DNA of 64,000 nucleotides from Hymenobacter plasmatis (GTDB lineage: Bacteria > Bacteroidota > Bacteroidia > Cytophagales > Hymenobacteraceae): assembly GCF_020711255.1 (NCBI RefSeq), contig NZ_JAJFAW010000027.1, positions 1 to 64,000 of the forward strand, written 5' to 3'. Below are positions 18,072-27,453 of the stretch, piece after piece. The notes below the pieces were generated by a model that did not search any database, had not been told where the DNA came from, and saw nothing but the letters and a program-made list of their open reading frames with translations. Position 1 is the first letter of the stretch, and every line of letters begins with the position of its first letter. The translations under genes and the position numbers were made by a program.

Positions 18072-18617
18072 ATGACACAGCCCGTTCCAGCTACCAAAGC
18101 TCCCGCTTCTTCCGCTGCCGTGCGCCTGCGTGCCCTTGAGCCCGAAGACCTCGACTTTCTGTTTGCGCTGGAGAACGACCCGGACATTTGGGCCGTGTCG
18201 GATACGCTGGCGCCGGTGTCGCGGCACGCTCTCCGTGAGTACTTGGCGCATGCCACCGCGGATTTCTACGTAGTGCGCCAGTTAAGGCTTGTGGTTACTA
18301 CTGAAATTAGCAGCCTGCCAGTGGGCGTAGTCGACCTCTTTGATTACGACCCGCTGCACCAGCGGGCCGGGGTGGGCATCACCATTCTGGCCGCCGAGCG
18401 CCGCCACGGCTACGCGCGGCAGGCCCTCGAGCAGCTGAAAAACCACGCCCGCCAAGCCCTGCGTTTGCACCAGGTGTATGCTACTATTGGTGCCGGTAAC
18501 AGCGGCAGTATGAGGCTGTTTCGCGCGGCCGGGTTCCGGCGGGTGGGCACCCGGCTGGCGTGGCTGCGCACACCCACCGGCTGGGACGATGCCGTGGAAT
18601 GGCAGTGCCTGCTGTAG
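18072..18617 (+). CDS. GNAT family N-acetyltransferase (SpeG/RimJ-like)
   Basis: The 181-residue protein opens with a low-complexity tail, then VRLRALEPEDLDFLFALEND, the typical start of RimJ/SpeG-type acetyltransferases. The acetyl-CoA loop is seen around ITILAAERRHGYARQALEQL and the last strand pair around FRAAGFRRVGTRLAW. The substrate (a polyamine, a protein N-terminus or another amine) cannot be assigned. It probably shares a transcript with dapF, 42 bases upstream. Confidence 0.85.
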   Translation: MTQPVPATKAPASSAAVRLRALEPEDLDFLFALENDPDIWAVSDTLAPVSRHALREYLAHATADFYVVRQLRLVVTTEISSLPVGVVDLFDYDPLHQRAGVGITILAAERRHGYARQALEQLKNHARQALRLHQVYATIGAGNSGSMRLFRAAGFRRVGTRLAWLRTPTGWDDAVEWQCLL

Positions 18618-18809
18618 CCTGGTGAGGCTGCCGGCCCATTAATACGCTTCTATATTATTGGCCTGCGATGCTCCTAACGGAAATATTTAGCAAAGTAAGC
18701 TGAACCATATCCTTACTTGAAGGAGAGCCGTATAGGGTGGCAAGTGCCCCGGTCGTCTATCGTGTGTTGGTCCGGAGCGGCGCGAAACTTTATTTTCTTG
18801 TCGTTATAC

Positions 18810-20105
18810 ATGCCACCATCGTCGACGGCGGAAGTGCCTCTGCGTGCCTCCGCCACCGCTGCCCGGCCCAGCGAATCAGCTGCCGAAACTACTCCTGAAT
18901 ATACCCTGCCCGACCTGGTTTGCTTTGCGCATTTGCACTGGGACTTTGTATGGCAGCGCCCCCAGCATTTGCTTTCCCGCTTTGCCCAGTACGGGCGGGT
19001 TTTTTATGTAGAGGATGCCTTCTACCACGCCGACGATTTGGTTGAGCCGCACGTAGAGGTAAAAGAGCGCGACAACGGGGTGAAAGTGGTGGTAGTGCAT
19101 TTGCCGCAGCGCCTGCGCCACGACGAAACCGCCAGCGACCAGGCCCAGTTTGAAGTACTGAGCCAGTATTTCAGCGAGCAAAGCGTTACGAAATATAGTT
19201 TCTGGTACTACACGCCCATGGCCTTGGGCAAGTCGCGCCACTTCCAGCCCTTGCTCACCGTGTACGACTGCATGGACGAGCTGGCCAACTTCAAGTTTGC
19301 CCACCCCGAACTGAAGAAACGCGAGCAGGAGCTGTTCCAGAAGGCCGACCTCGTGTTCACGGGCGGCCACACCCTGTACGAAGCCAAGCGGGAGCAGCAC
19401 CCCGATGCCCATGCTTTCCCGAGCAGCATCGACAAGGCCCACTTTGGCCAGGCCCGCGGCCCGCTGGCCGAGCCCGCCGACCAGGCCGCCATTCCCCACC
19501 CGCGGGTTGGCTTTTTTGGCGTGGTCGACGAGCGATTGGATATTGAGCTGCTGCGCGAGCTGGCTGAGAATCATCCGCAGTGGCAGTTCGTCATCATCGG
19601 GCCGGTGGTTAAGATTGACCCGGCCGTGCTGCCCCGCACGCCCAACGTGCATTACCTGGGCGGCAAGGACTACAAGGAACTCCCAGCTTATTTGAAAGGT
19701 TGGGAGGTAGCGACATTGTTATTTGCTGACAATGAAAGCACTAAGTTTATCTCGCCGACCAAAACTCCGGAATATCTGGCGGCGGGCAACCCGGTAGTGA
19801 GCACCCCGATTCGCGATGTGGTGCGGCCCTACGGCGACCTGAAACTGGTGCACATCGCCGACAACGCCCAGGACTTCGGCGCGGCCATTGAAAAGGCCCT
19901 GACCCAGCGCACTGACGCCGACTGGCGCCAGCGCACCGACGATTACCTGGCCACCATTTCCTGGGACCAAACCTGGCAGGACATGGTGAACCTGATGCAG
20001 CAACGCCTCGCTGCGAAAACCCCTGATGCGGCCACGGCCGCAGGCACCCCACTGGCCGTCAAGGTTTCGGAGGTTACGCCTCCGGCAGCGGCTCCGCGCT
20101 TTTAG
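18810..20105 (+). CDS. Glycosyltransferase, probably for surface polysaccharide
   Basis: The ATG at 18810 gives 431 residues; the frame is open further upstream, but the sequence there lacks a good start. The protein has a GT-B layout: VCFAHLHWDFVWQRPQHLLSR at the N-terminus, PRVGFFGVVDERLDIELL opening the second half, and FISPTKTPEYLAAGNPVVSTP as the nucleotide-sugar binding block. The WQRPQHLLSRFA signature is shared with glycosyltransferases found next to UDP-galactopyranose mutase, and glf indeed follows after 48 bases. A galactofuranose-transferring or related role is therefore plausible, though the sugar is not proven. Confidence 0.82.
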   Translation: MPPSSTAEVPLRASATAARPSESAAETTPEYTLPDLVCFAHLHWDFVWQRPQHLLSRFAQYGRVFYVEDAFYHADDLVEPHVEVKERDNGVKVVVVHLPQRLRHDETASDQAQFEVLSQYFSEQSVTKYSFWYYTPMALGKSRHFQPLLTVYDCMDELANFKFAHPELKKREQELFQKADLVFTGGHTLYEAKREQHPDAHAFPSSIDKAHFGQARGPLAEPADQAAIPHPRVGFFGVVDERLDIELLRELAENHPQWQFVIIGPVVKIDPAVLPRTPNVHYLGGKDYKELPAYLKGWEVATLLFADNESTKFISPTKTPEYLAAGNPVVSTPIRDVVRPYGDLKLVHIADNAQDFGAAIEKALTQRTDADWRQRTDDYLATISWDQTWQDMVNLMQQRLAAKTPDAATAAGTPLAVKVSEVTPPAAAPRF

Positions 20106-20153
20106 CCCAATTATTTTCAATAGCCTTTCCACGCTTCCATACCCCTACGCACC

Positions 20154-21332
20154 ATGTTCGATTACCTCATCGTTGGGGCCGGTTTTGCCGGCAGCGTGCT
20201 AGCCGAACGGCTGGCCACCCGCAGCAATAAGAAGGTCCTCATTATCGATAAGCGCAACCACATTGCTGGCAATGCCTACGACCATTATAATGAGGACGGC
20301 ATCCTGGTGCACAAGTATGGCCCGCACATCTTCCATACCAATTCGAAAGATGTCTTCGACTACCTCGGCAACTTCACCGACTGGCGCCCCTACGAGCACC
20401 GCGTCCTGGCCTCGGTTGACGGCCAGCACGTGCCCATGCCCATCAACCTCGACACTATTAACAAACTCTACGGCCTGAACCTGACCAGCTTTGAGCTGGA
20501 CCAGTTTTTTGCTTCCGTGGCCGAAGAAGTGCCCGTCATCAAGACGTCGGAAGACGTGGTGGTGAGCAAAGTGGGCCGCGAGCTCTACGAGAAGTTTTTC
20601 AAGAACTACACCCGCAAGCAGTGGGGCCTCGACCCCTCGCAGCTCGACAAGTCGGTGACCAGCCGCGTTCCTACCCGCACCAACCGCGACGACCGCTACT
20701 TCACCGACACCTACCAGGCCATGCCCCTGCACGGCTACACCCGGATGTTTGAGAAGATGCTCGACCACCCCAACATCAAGGTGATGCTGAACACCGATTA
20801 CCACGAGGTAATCGACTTTATTCCCTTCAAGGAAATGATTTTCACCGGCCCCGTGGATGAGTATTTCGACCACAAATTCGGCAAGCTGCCCTACCGCTCG
20901 CTGGAGTTCAAGCACGAAACGCTGAACAAGGAAAAGCACCTGGCCGCGCCCGTGGTGAACTACCCCAACGAGCACCCCTACACGCGCATCACCGAGTTTA
21001 AGGCCCTCACCGGGCAGGACCACCCCAAAACGGCCATCGTGTACGAGTACCCGCAGGCCGAGGGCGACCCGTACTACCCCATTCCGATGGCCGAAAACGC
21101 CGAGTTGTACAACAAGTACAAGAAGCTGGCCGACGAAACACCCAACGTGCACTTTGTGGGCCGCCTTGCCACCTACAAGTACTACAACATGGACCAGGTG
21201 GTAGCCCAGGCCCTGACGCTCTACAAGAAGCTGACAGAAAAGGAGACCGCCGCCAAGCCGGCCCGCCCCGCTATTTCGGGCAGCACGGCCTTGGTTGAAA
21301 AGCTGGTGAGCCGCTCGCCCAAGCAGGAGTAG
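20154..21332 (+). CDS. glf: UDP-galactopyranose mutase
   Basis: The 392-residue flavoprotein interconverts UDP-galactopyranose and UDP-galactofuranose. The FAD-binding start MFDYLIVGAGFAGSVLAERL is clear, followed by KYGPHIFHTN, the NYTRKQWGLDPSQLD block and FVGRLATYKYYNMDQVV near the C-terminus. About 35 extra residues (ETAAKPARPAISGSTALVEK onward) extend beyond the usual end. With the glycosyltransferase just upstream it forms a two-gene unit for galactofuranose-containing glycans, closed by a terminator. Confidence 0.95.
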   Translation: MFDYLIVGAGFAGSVLAERLATRSNKKVLIIDKRNHIAGNAYDHYNEDGILVHKYGPHIFHTNSKDVFDYLGNFTDWRPYEHRVLASVDGQHVPMPINLDTINKLYGLNLTSFELDQFFASVAEEVPVIKTSEDVVVSKVGRELYEKFFKNYTRKQWGLDPSQLDKSVTSRVPTRTNRDDRYFTDTYQAMPLHGYTRMFEKMLDHPNIKVMLNTDYHEVIDFIPFKEMIFTGPVDEYFDHKFGKLPYRSLEFKHETLNKEKHLAAPVVNYPNEHPYTRITEFKALTGQDHPKTAIVYEYPQAEGDPYYPIPMAENAELYNKYKKLADETPNVHFVGRLATYKYYNMDQVVAQALTLYKKLTEKETAAKPARPAISGSTALVEKLVSRSPKQE

Positions 21333-21385
21333 CGCACTTCCTCCTCGGTAAGAAGGGGAGGGGAACACCAATTTATTATTCAATT

Positions 21386-21418
21386 AAGCCCCGCCATTTT
21401 GGCGGGGCTTTTTGTTTT
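21386..21418 (+). terminator. Hairpin terminator after glf
   Basis: AAGCCCCGCC pairs with GGCGGGGCTT around an ATTTT loop, followed by TTTGTTTT. It ends just upstream of the secA promoter elements. Confidence 0.8.
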
Positions 21419-21443
21419 GGGACGGTTTTAGCGGAAGGCTCCG

Positions 21444-21451
21444 TAAATTTG
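21444..21451 (+). promoter_or_regulatory. Candidate secA -7 promoter element
   Basis: TAAATTTG is a perfect match to TAnnTTTG, 38 bases before the secA ATG. The nearest TTG (21417-21419) is 24 bases upstream, slightly wider than usual, and sits in the T-tail of the glf terminator. Confidence 0.5.
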
Positions 21452-21489
21452 GGGTGCGCCCCGGCGCTTATTCGTTAAAAAACTACCTG

Positions 21490-24400
21490 ATGTTTGAATT
21501 CCTAGGCAAGACCGTCGCCAAAATATTTGGCTCCAAGTCGGAGCGCGATTTAAAAGAAATCGTGCCCTACGTGGCGCTGATTAATGCCGAATATGCCAAA
21601 CTGGCCGGCTTGACCGATGACCAGTTGCGCGAGCAGACCAAATCTGTCCGGGCCCGCATCGACGAGCGCCTCGCCGGCCTCGATGGGCAAATAGCGGGTT
21701 TGCACCACCAAATCGACAGCCAGCCCCAGCTCGACATAGCCCAGAAAGAGGTATTGTTCGAGCAGATTGACGCGCTGGAAAAGCAGCGCAACAAGGACCT
21801 CGAAGTAGTATTGCTGGAGGTATTGCCGCCGGCTTTCGCCATTGTGAAGGAAACGGCGCGCCGCTACAAAGAGAACGGCCAGCTGGTGGTAACCGCCACC
21901 GACTACGACCGCGAATACGCTTCGCGCAAGGCCAACGTCACCATTCAGGGCGACCAGGCAATCTGGGCCAACAAATGGCTGGCCGGCGGTGCCGAAATCA
22001 CCTGGGACATGGTGCACTACGACGTGCAGCTGATTGGCGGCGTGGTGTTGCACCAAGGCAAAATTGCCGAAATGGCCACGGGCGAAGGCAAAACGCTGGT
22101 TTCGACTTTGCCGTCGTTCCTCAATGCGCTGTCGAAGCGCGGGGTGCACCTCGTAACCGTGAACGACTACCTGGCCAAGCGTGACTCCGAATGGAACGCG
22201 CCGCTGTTCGAATTCCACGGCATCACCGTGGACTGCATCGACAAACACCAGCCCAACACGCCGGAGCGTCGCGCCGCTTACCAGGCCGACATCACCTACG
22301 GCACCAACAACGAATTCGGCTTCGACTACCTGCGCGACAACATGGCGCGCGACCCCGAGGAGCTGGTGCAGCGCAAGCATCACTTCGCCATGGTCGACGA
22401 AGTAGACTCCGTGCTGATTGACGATGCGCGGACGCCGCTCATCATCTCGGGCCCGGTACCCCGCGGCGACGTGCACGAGTTCTACCAGCTCAAGCCGCGC
22501 ATTCAGCGCCTGGTCGACGAGCAGAAGAAGGTGGTGCAGAACTACCTCGTGCAGGCCCGCAAGCTCATCGCCGAAGGCAAAACCGGCGTCGAGGAAGGCG
22601 ACAAAAACGGCGAGGGCGGCCTCATGCTATTCCGCGCCCACCGCGGCCTGCCCAAGAGCAAGCCCCTCATCAAGTTCCTCTCGGAAAGCGGCATTCGCGC
22701 CGTACTCCAGGCCACTGAGAACCACTACCTGCAGGACAATTCCCGGCAGATGCCCAAGGCCGACGAGCCGCTGTTCTTCACCATCGATGAGAAGAACAAC
22801 CAAATTGAGCTAACCGAGAAAGGCATTGACTTGATTACGGCCCAGGGCGAAGACCCCAAGCTGTTCATCATGCCCGACATCGGCATGGCCATTGCCGACA
22901 TCGAGAAAAACGCCACGCTTACGGCCGAAGAAAAGCTGCATCAGAAGGAAAAGCTGATGAGCGACTATCAGGAGAAGAGCGAGCGGGTGCACACCGTAAA
23001 CCAGCTCCTGAAGGCCTACACGCTGTTTGAGAAGGACGACCAGTACATCCTGACCGAAGACGGCAAAGTGAAAATCGTGGACGAGCAAACCGGCCGCGTA
23101 ATGGAAGGCCGCCGCTACTCCGACGGCCTGCACCAAGCCATCGAGGCCAAGGAAAACGTGCGCGTAGAAGACGCCACCCAGACCTATGCCACGGTGACGC
23201 TGCAGAACTACTTCCGCATGTACCACAAGCTGTGCGGCATGACCGGCACGGCCGAAACCGAAGCCGGCGAGTTCTGGGAAATCTACAAGCTCGACGTAGT
23301 GGTAATTCCTACCAACCGCGCCATCAGCCGCAAGGATTCCGACGACCAGGTGTACAAGACGGTGCGTGAGAAATACAACGCCGTGGCCCTGGAAATCCAG
23401 AAGCTGGTGGAAGCCGGCCGTCCCGTGCTAGTGGGTACCACGTCAGTTGAAATTTCTGAGCTGGTGAGCCGCATGCTGAAGCTGCGCGGCATCCAGCACC
23501 AGGTACTGAACGCTAAGCAGAACCAGCGCGAAGCCGAGATTGTGGCCGCCGCCGGTTTCCCTGGCACCGTGACCATCGCCACCAACATGGCCGGCCGTGG
23601 TACCGACATTAAGCTGCGCGAAACCTCACGCGAGTCGGGTGGTCTGGCCATCATCGGCACGGAGCGCCACGAAAGCCGCCGCGTCGACCGCCAGCTGCGG
23701 GGCCGCGCCGGCCGCCAGGGCGACCCGGGTACTTCGCAGTTCTTCGTGTCTTTGGAAGACAACCTGATGCGCCTGTTCGGCTCCGACCGGATTGCGAAGC
23801 TGATGGACCGCATGGGCATGGAAGAGGGCGAAGTGATTCAGCACTCGATGATTACCAACTCCATCGAGCGGGCCCAGAAGAAAGTGGAGGAAAACAACTT
23901 CGGCACGCGCAAGCGCTTGCTGGAGTACGACGACGTGATGAACGCCCAGCGCGAAGTGGTGTACAAACGCCGCCGCAACGCCTTGCACGGGGACCGCATG
24001 GAGGTGGATATCCTCAACATGATTTACGACGTGAGCGAGGACATCGCCGCCGGCCACAAAATCACGGGGGACTTCGAGGACTTCAAGCTGGCCATCATCC
24101 GGGTGTTTGGCTACGATACCTACCTCACGGCTCAGGACCTCACCAGCCTGCAGCTGCCGCAGCTCACCCAGAAGCTATACGAGGAGGCTCTGGGCTACTT
24201 CCAGAGCAAGAACGAGCATATTGCCTCCAATGCCCTGCCGTTGGTGAACGACCTGTTGAGCAACGGCGCGCCCTACGAGAACATCGCGGTGCCTTTCACC
24301 GACGGCAAGAAGCAGGTACAGGCCATTGCCAACCTGCGCAAGGCCCAGGCCACCGGCGGCCACGACATCCTGCGCCAGATGGAAAAAGTGGTGGTGCTGT

Positions 24401-24891
24401 CCGTGATTGACACGGCCTGGACCCAGCACCTGCGCCAGATGGACGACCTCAAGCAGGTGGTGCAAAACGCGGTGTACGAACAGAAAGACCCGCTGTTGGT
24501 GTACAAGTTCGAATCGTTTGAGCTGTTTAAGCGCATGATTGGCAAGGTGAACGAGGAGACAACTTCCTTCCTGTTCCACGCCGACGTGCCCGTGCAGCAA
24601 GGCATGGTGGGCACCAACGCCGAGCCCGAGTACTACCTCGAAGACGAGGAGCCCCAGCCTCAACTCACCGTGGAGCACGAATCGATGCTCGACACCCTGG
24701 GTGCCGGCCCCGAGGACATGGGCCCCAACGACCAGCCAGCTGTAAAGCAGACGCCGGTGCGCAGCCATAAAGTGGCCAACCGCAACGACAAAGTGAGCGT
24801 GCAGTACATGGACGGCCGCGTGGTGCGCGACGTGAAGTACAAGACCGTGGAGCAGGACGTACTGGAAAACCGCTGCGTATTGGTCGACTAG
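21490..24891 (+). CDS. secA: Preprotein translocase ATPase SecA
   Basis: The 1133-residue motor drives export through SecYEG. The ATG at 21490 gives the normal MFEFLGKTVAKIFG start. Walker A is MATGEGKTLV, the DEAD-type motif is MVDEVDSVLIDDARTPLIIS, and the second helicase domain shows GTVTIATNMAGRGTDIKL and RRVDRQLRGRAGRQGDPG. A long insertion around residues 350-450, including LSESGIRAVLQATENHYLQD, is the kind seen in Bacteroidota SecA. The C-terminus ends YKTVEQDVLENRCVLVD and shows no CxC...CH zinc-binding tail. A terminator follows. Confidence 0.97.
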   Translation: MFEFLGKTVAKIFGSKSERDLKEIVPYVALINAEYAKLAGLTDDQLREQTKSVRARIDERLAGLDGQIAGLHHQIDSQPQLDIAQKEVLFEQIDALEKQRNKDLEVVLLEVLPPAFAIVKETARRYKENGQLVVTATDYDREYASRKANVTIQGDQAIWANKWLAGGAEITWDMVHYDVQLIGGVVLHQGKIAEMATGEGKTLVSTLPSFLNALSKRGVHLVTVNDYLAKRDSEWNAPLFEFHGITVDCIDKHQPNTPERRAAYQADITYGTNNEFGFDYLRDNMARDPEELVQRKHHFAMVDEVDSVLIDDARTPLIISGPVPRGDVHEFYQLKPRIQRLVDEQKKVVQNYLVQARKLIAEGKTGVEEGDKNGEGGLMLFRAHRGLPKSKPLIKFLSESGIRAVLQATENHYLQDNSRQMPKADEPLFFTIDEKNNQIELTEKGIDLITAQGEDPKLFIMPDIGMAIADIEKNATLTAEEKLHQKEKLMSDYQEKSERVHTVNQLLKAYTLFEKDDQYILTEDGKVKIVDEQTGRVMEGRRYSDGLHQAIEAKENVRVEDATQTYATVTLQNYFRMYHKLCGMTGTAETEAGEFWEIYKLDVVVIPTNRAISRKDSDDQVYKTVREKYNAVALEIQKLVEAGRPVLVGTTSVEISELVSRMLKLRGIQHQVLNAKQNQREAEIVAAAGFPGTVTIATNMAGRGTDIKLRETSRESGGLAIIGTERHESRRVDRQLRGRAGRQGDPGTSQFFVSLEDNLMRLFGSDRIAKLMDRMGMEEGEVIQHSMITNSIERAQKKVEENNFGTRKRLLEYDDVMNAQREVVYKRRRNALHGDRMEVDILNMIYDVSEDIAAGHKITGDFEDFKLAIIRVFGYDTYLTAQDLTSLQLPQLTQKLYEEALGYFQSKNEHIASNALPLVNDLLSNGAPYENIAVPFTDGKKQVQAIANLRKAQATGGHDILRQMEKVVVLSVIDTAWTQHLRQMDDLKQVVQNAVYEQKDPLLVYKFESFELFKRMIGKVNEETTSFLFHADVPVQQGMVGTNAEPEYYLEDEEPQPQLTVEHESMLDTLGAGPEDMGPNDQPAVKQTPVRSHKVANRNDKVSVQYMDGRVVRDVKYKTVEQDVLENRCVLVD

Positions 24892-24911
24892 AGGCCGATC
24901 TTTAGCTCAAC

Positions 24912-24953
24912 AAAAAGAAACGCCCCGGCCAGTTGGTCGGGGCGTTTCTTTTT
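24912..24953 (+). terminator. Hairpin terminator after secA
   Basis: AAAAAGAAACGCCCCGGCC pairs with the reverse complement ending GGGGCGTTTCTTTTT, beginning about 20 bases after the stop. Confidence 0.85.
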
Positions 24954-25024
24954 CTAACACATCCTTAAAGGCTGTAACTACATTCACATATATTAATTCC
25001 AACTTCTACCAAAACAGTCTGCTG

Positions 25025-26773
25025 ATGAAACACATCTTCTCTTGTTTGCGCGGGTGGCAAGCTGCCGCTCTCTGGCTTGTTCTAATAGCCCAACCGCAAA
25101 CTCATGCACAAGCCCCCGCTTGGCAAAACGCAGTAGCCCCCGGGCAGGCGATTAATAGCTCTTCCAATGCCAGTGCAATGGCAACCGATGCCAGTGGCAA
25201 CGTTTACCTCGCTGGCGTGTTCCGCGGCACCGTTCAGTTTGGCAGTACCACCTTGACGAACACTGGCAGCACTTCAGAGCTGTACTTAGCCAAGTGGAGC
25301 AGCAGTACCAATAGCTTCGTATGGGCCCAACGGCTCGCGGGAGGCGGAACTTCAGCCTTCCTTACCGTTAATTCTATGGCGGTGCAGGGAACCGGCATTT
25401 ACCTAGCCGGAAGCTTCAATAGCACAATCGACTTCGGCAGCGCGAGTCTGGTAAGTGCTGGCGACGGCGACGGCTTCATAGCCAAGCTTACGGATACCGG
25501 TACCAACGCCAGCTTTACTTGGGCCCAACAGGCCGGAGGCCCCACAGAGGACGATGCCCGGGCCTTGGTTGTAAATGGAGCCAGCGTGTATGTGGCTGGC
25601 AGTTTTTCCGGTGCTACAGCTCGTTTTGGCAGCGTGCAACTGAGCAGCGCGGGCAGCCAGGACATGTATGTGGCCAAGCTCAGCGATGCGGGTACGAGCA
25701 GCAATTATGTGTGGGCACTGCGGGCAGGCGGCGTGGCTGACGATTTTGCCCAAGCCGTGGCCGTGCAAGGTACCAGTGTGTATGTAGCCGGAAGCACCAC
25801 CAGCCCCACAGCCAGCTTTGGAGGCAGCACCCTTGCCAATGCGGGCCTTAGCGATGTGGTTGTGGCCAAACTCAGCGATGCCGGGACTTCCGCGAGCTTT
25901 GTGTGGGCCCAGGGAGCCGGTGGGCCAAGCAATGACCGCGCCGTGGCAATGAGCGTAAATGGCCCAAACGTGTACGTGGCTGGTACTTTCGAAAGCAGCA
26001 CGGCCAGCTTTGGCAGTGCTACCCTGACCAACGCAACTCCAGTCGGGAGCCAGGCAACCGACTTATTCGTGACTAAGCTTACCGATGCGGGTACCACTGG
26101 CAGCTTTACCTGGGCGCGGCAAGCCGGCGGCCCAAGCAATGATTTTGTCAATTCCATGGCCCTTAACGGCTCGTACGTGTACCTGGCTGGCAACTTCAGT
26201 AGCGACAAGATTTCCTTTGGAAACTCGATTTTGACCAATGTCGGCTATAATGGCATCAACCCGGATGTGTTTGTGTCCAAGCTAACAGATGCAGGCGCAA
26301 CTGGCACTTTCGCCTGGGCGCAGCAAGCTGGTGGCTCGAACAGTGACCAAGCCAATGAAGTAGCGGTAAGTAACACCAGCGTGTACGTAGCTGGCTTGCT
26401 GCAGCCCCCAGCAAATTTTGGCAACTATACTATTAGTGGGCTATCGAGCACTTCCTCGGTTGCCTATCTGGCTTACTTGCCTGAAGTTATCACGTTGGCT
26501 ACGACTTCCCCAACCTGGCTGGAGGGAGTAAGCGTGTTTCCCAATCCGGCTCATATCAAGGCCACCGTGCTGGTGCCCGCCGTTCCGGGGGCTACTTCCG
26601 CCACGCTCACTGTGCTCGACGCACTTGGCCGTAGCGTGCGGACTCAAATCGCTGCCATTTCAGCTAGTGACCGGCAGGTGGAGCTTGACCTTACTGGCCT
26701 GCCGGCTGGCCTGTATGCCGTGCGGCTAACCTCTGGCAGCCGCACGGACACGCGCCGCCTCGTGGTAGAGTAA
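25025..26773 (+). CDS. Exported repeat (SBBP-like propeller) protein with T9SS sorting domain
   Basis: The 582-residue protein starts with a signal peptide (ALWLVLIAQPQTHAQ). Residues about 45-480 are seven or so tandem repeats of 60-70 residues, each with a VYVAGSF-like strand, an FGSATL-like strand, a KLSDAGT turn and a FVWAQ..GG end; this matches SBBP-type beta-propeller proteins. The tail from VSVFPNPAHI through LTVLDALGRSV to DTRRLVVE is a T9SS type A sorting domain. It is probably a surface or secreted binding protein of unknown ligand. It converges on the next gene with only 5 bases between stops and no clear terminator. Confidence 0.85.
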   Translation: MKHIFSCLRGWQAAALWLVLIAQPQTHAQAPAWQNAVAPGQAINSSSNASAMATDASGNVYLAGVFRGTVQFGSTTLTNTGSTSELYLAKWSSSTNSFVWAQRLAGGGTSAFLTVNSMAVQGTGIYLAGSFNSTIDFGSASLVSAGDGDGFIAKLTDTGTNASFTWAQQAGGPTEDDARALVVNGASVYVAGSFSGATARFGSVQLSSAGSQDMYVAKLSDAGTSSNYVWALRAGGVADDFAQAVAVQGTSVYVAGSTTSPTASFGGSTLANAGLSDVVVAKLSDAGTSASFVWAQGAGGPSNDRAVAMSVNGPNVYVAGTFESSTASFGSATLTNATPVGSQATDLFVTKLTDAGTTGSFTWARQAGGPSNDFVNSMALNGSYVYLAGNFSSDKISFGNSILTNVGYNGINPDVFVSKLTDAGATGTFAWAQQAGGSNSDQANEVAVSNTSVYVAGLLQPPANFGNYTISGLSSTSSVAYLAYLPEVITLATTSPTWLEGVSVFPNPAHIKATVLVPAVPGATSATLTVLDALGRSVRTQIAAISASDRQVELDLTGLPAGLYAVRLTSGSRTDTRRLVVE

Positions 26774-26778
26774 AGATG

Positions 26779-27219
26779 CTAGCGCTGGGGCGGGCGATGG
26801 CTATACACTTGGCTATCGGCCAGCCACTCGCGGGCAGCGGCTTCGTCGTTGAAGAAGTAGGGGTAGAACTCGTGCTGGGCCTGTTGGCGCAGCAGCGTTT
26901 CGGTGGCGATGCTCCCGATTTCCTCGCGGTGGCTTTCGCTGGCCACGCAGGCCAGAAACACCGGCGAGCCCAGCACCATTACCACCTGTTCGGCCAGCAG
27001 TTCTTTGAGCCAGTCCAGTAGGGCAGGGGAGTACTGGTCCTGGCTGCGCATATCGAGCAGCCAGAAGCGGCAGCGGTTGTGTTTAATCGCGGCACTCAGC
27101 AACTCTTGCTGCGGCGGATGCAGGATGTGGTCGGGCACGTTGCTCAGCCAGCGGCCCACCAGCAGGTTGGTCCGAGTCTCGTAGTTCAGCGCAAATACAT
27201 CGGAAAATGACGTGGGCAT
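26779..27219 (-). CDS. Hypothetical protein, paralogue of the gene at 33722
   Basis: The ATG at 27219 gives 146 residues (the frame continues 23 codons upstream without a better start). It aligns over its length with the protein at 33722: LVGRWLSNVP versus LIGRWLQALP, NRCRFWLLDMR versus NGNCRFWLLDLR, GSPVFLACVA versus GGPLFTAYLA, and YPYFFNDEAAAREWL versus YPLFYDDEAEAMTWL. No named domain is recognised. The pattern of alternating strands and helices and a conserved central strand ending in LLD resembles SpoIIAA/STAS-like folds, which is a guess. It is cytoplasmic, with no signal peptide. Confidence 0.65.
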   Translation of the reverse strand: MPTSFSDVFALNYETRTNLLVGRWLSNVPDHILHPPQQELLSAAIKHNRCRFWLLDMRSQDQYSPALLDWLKELLAEQVVMVLGSPVFLACVASESHREEIGSIATETLLRQQAQHEFYPYFFNDEAAAREWLADSQVYSHRPPQR

Positions 27220-27441
27220 GGTTCTGATAATAAAGTAAGTAAATGTAGCGCTAGTCTGCTGTGTATTTGAACTGTGGCCTGCCGCCATTCAAAAGGGCAG
27301 CGCATGAGGGGCAGCGCATGCTTAGCTCAATTGTAAGGGCAAGCACTACTGCGCGGGCCGCATACCATAAGTATCGGTTTTAGTAATGGGAGGCAAGCGG
27401 CCCGTACTGTAAACAGCGCCGTATGCATAGTCCATTCACCC

Positions 27442-27449
27442 TACCTTTG
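27442..27449 (+). promoter_or_regulatory. Candidate deoC -7 promoter element (near-leaderless)
   Basis: TACCTTTG is a perfect TAnnTTTG match ending only 4 bases before the deoC ATG (27454). Transcription would start at or next to the A of the start codon. No clear TTG is seen at the expected -33 distance. Confidence 0.4.
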
Positions 27450-27453
27450 CCCC

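Noticed and set aside
21338..21366. CTTCCTCCTCGGTAAGAAGGGGAGGGG, similar to one end of the family B repeat
   Set aside because: Only one end hairpin is recognisable and it is imperfect; neither the inner stems nor the other end are present. It may be a decayed fragment but cannot be claimed as a copy.
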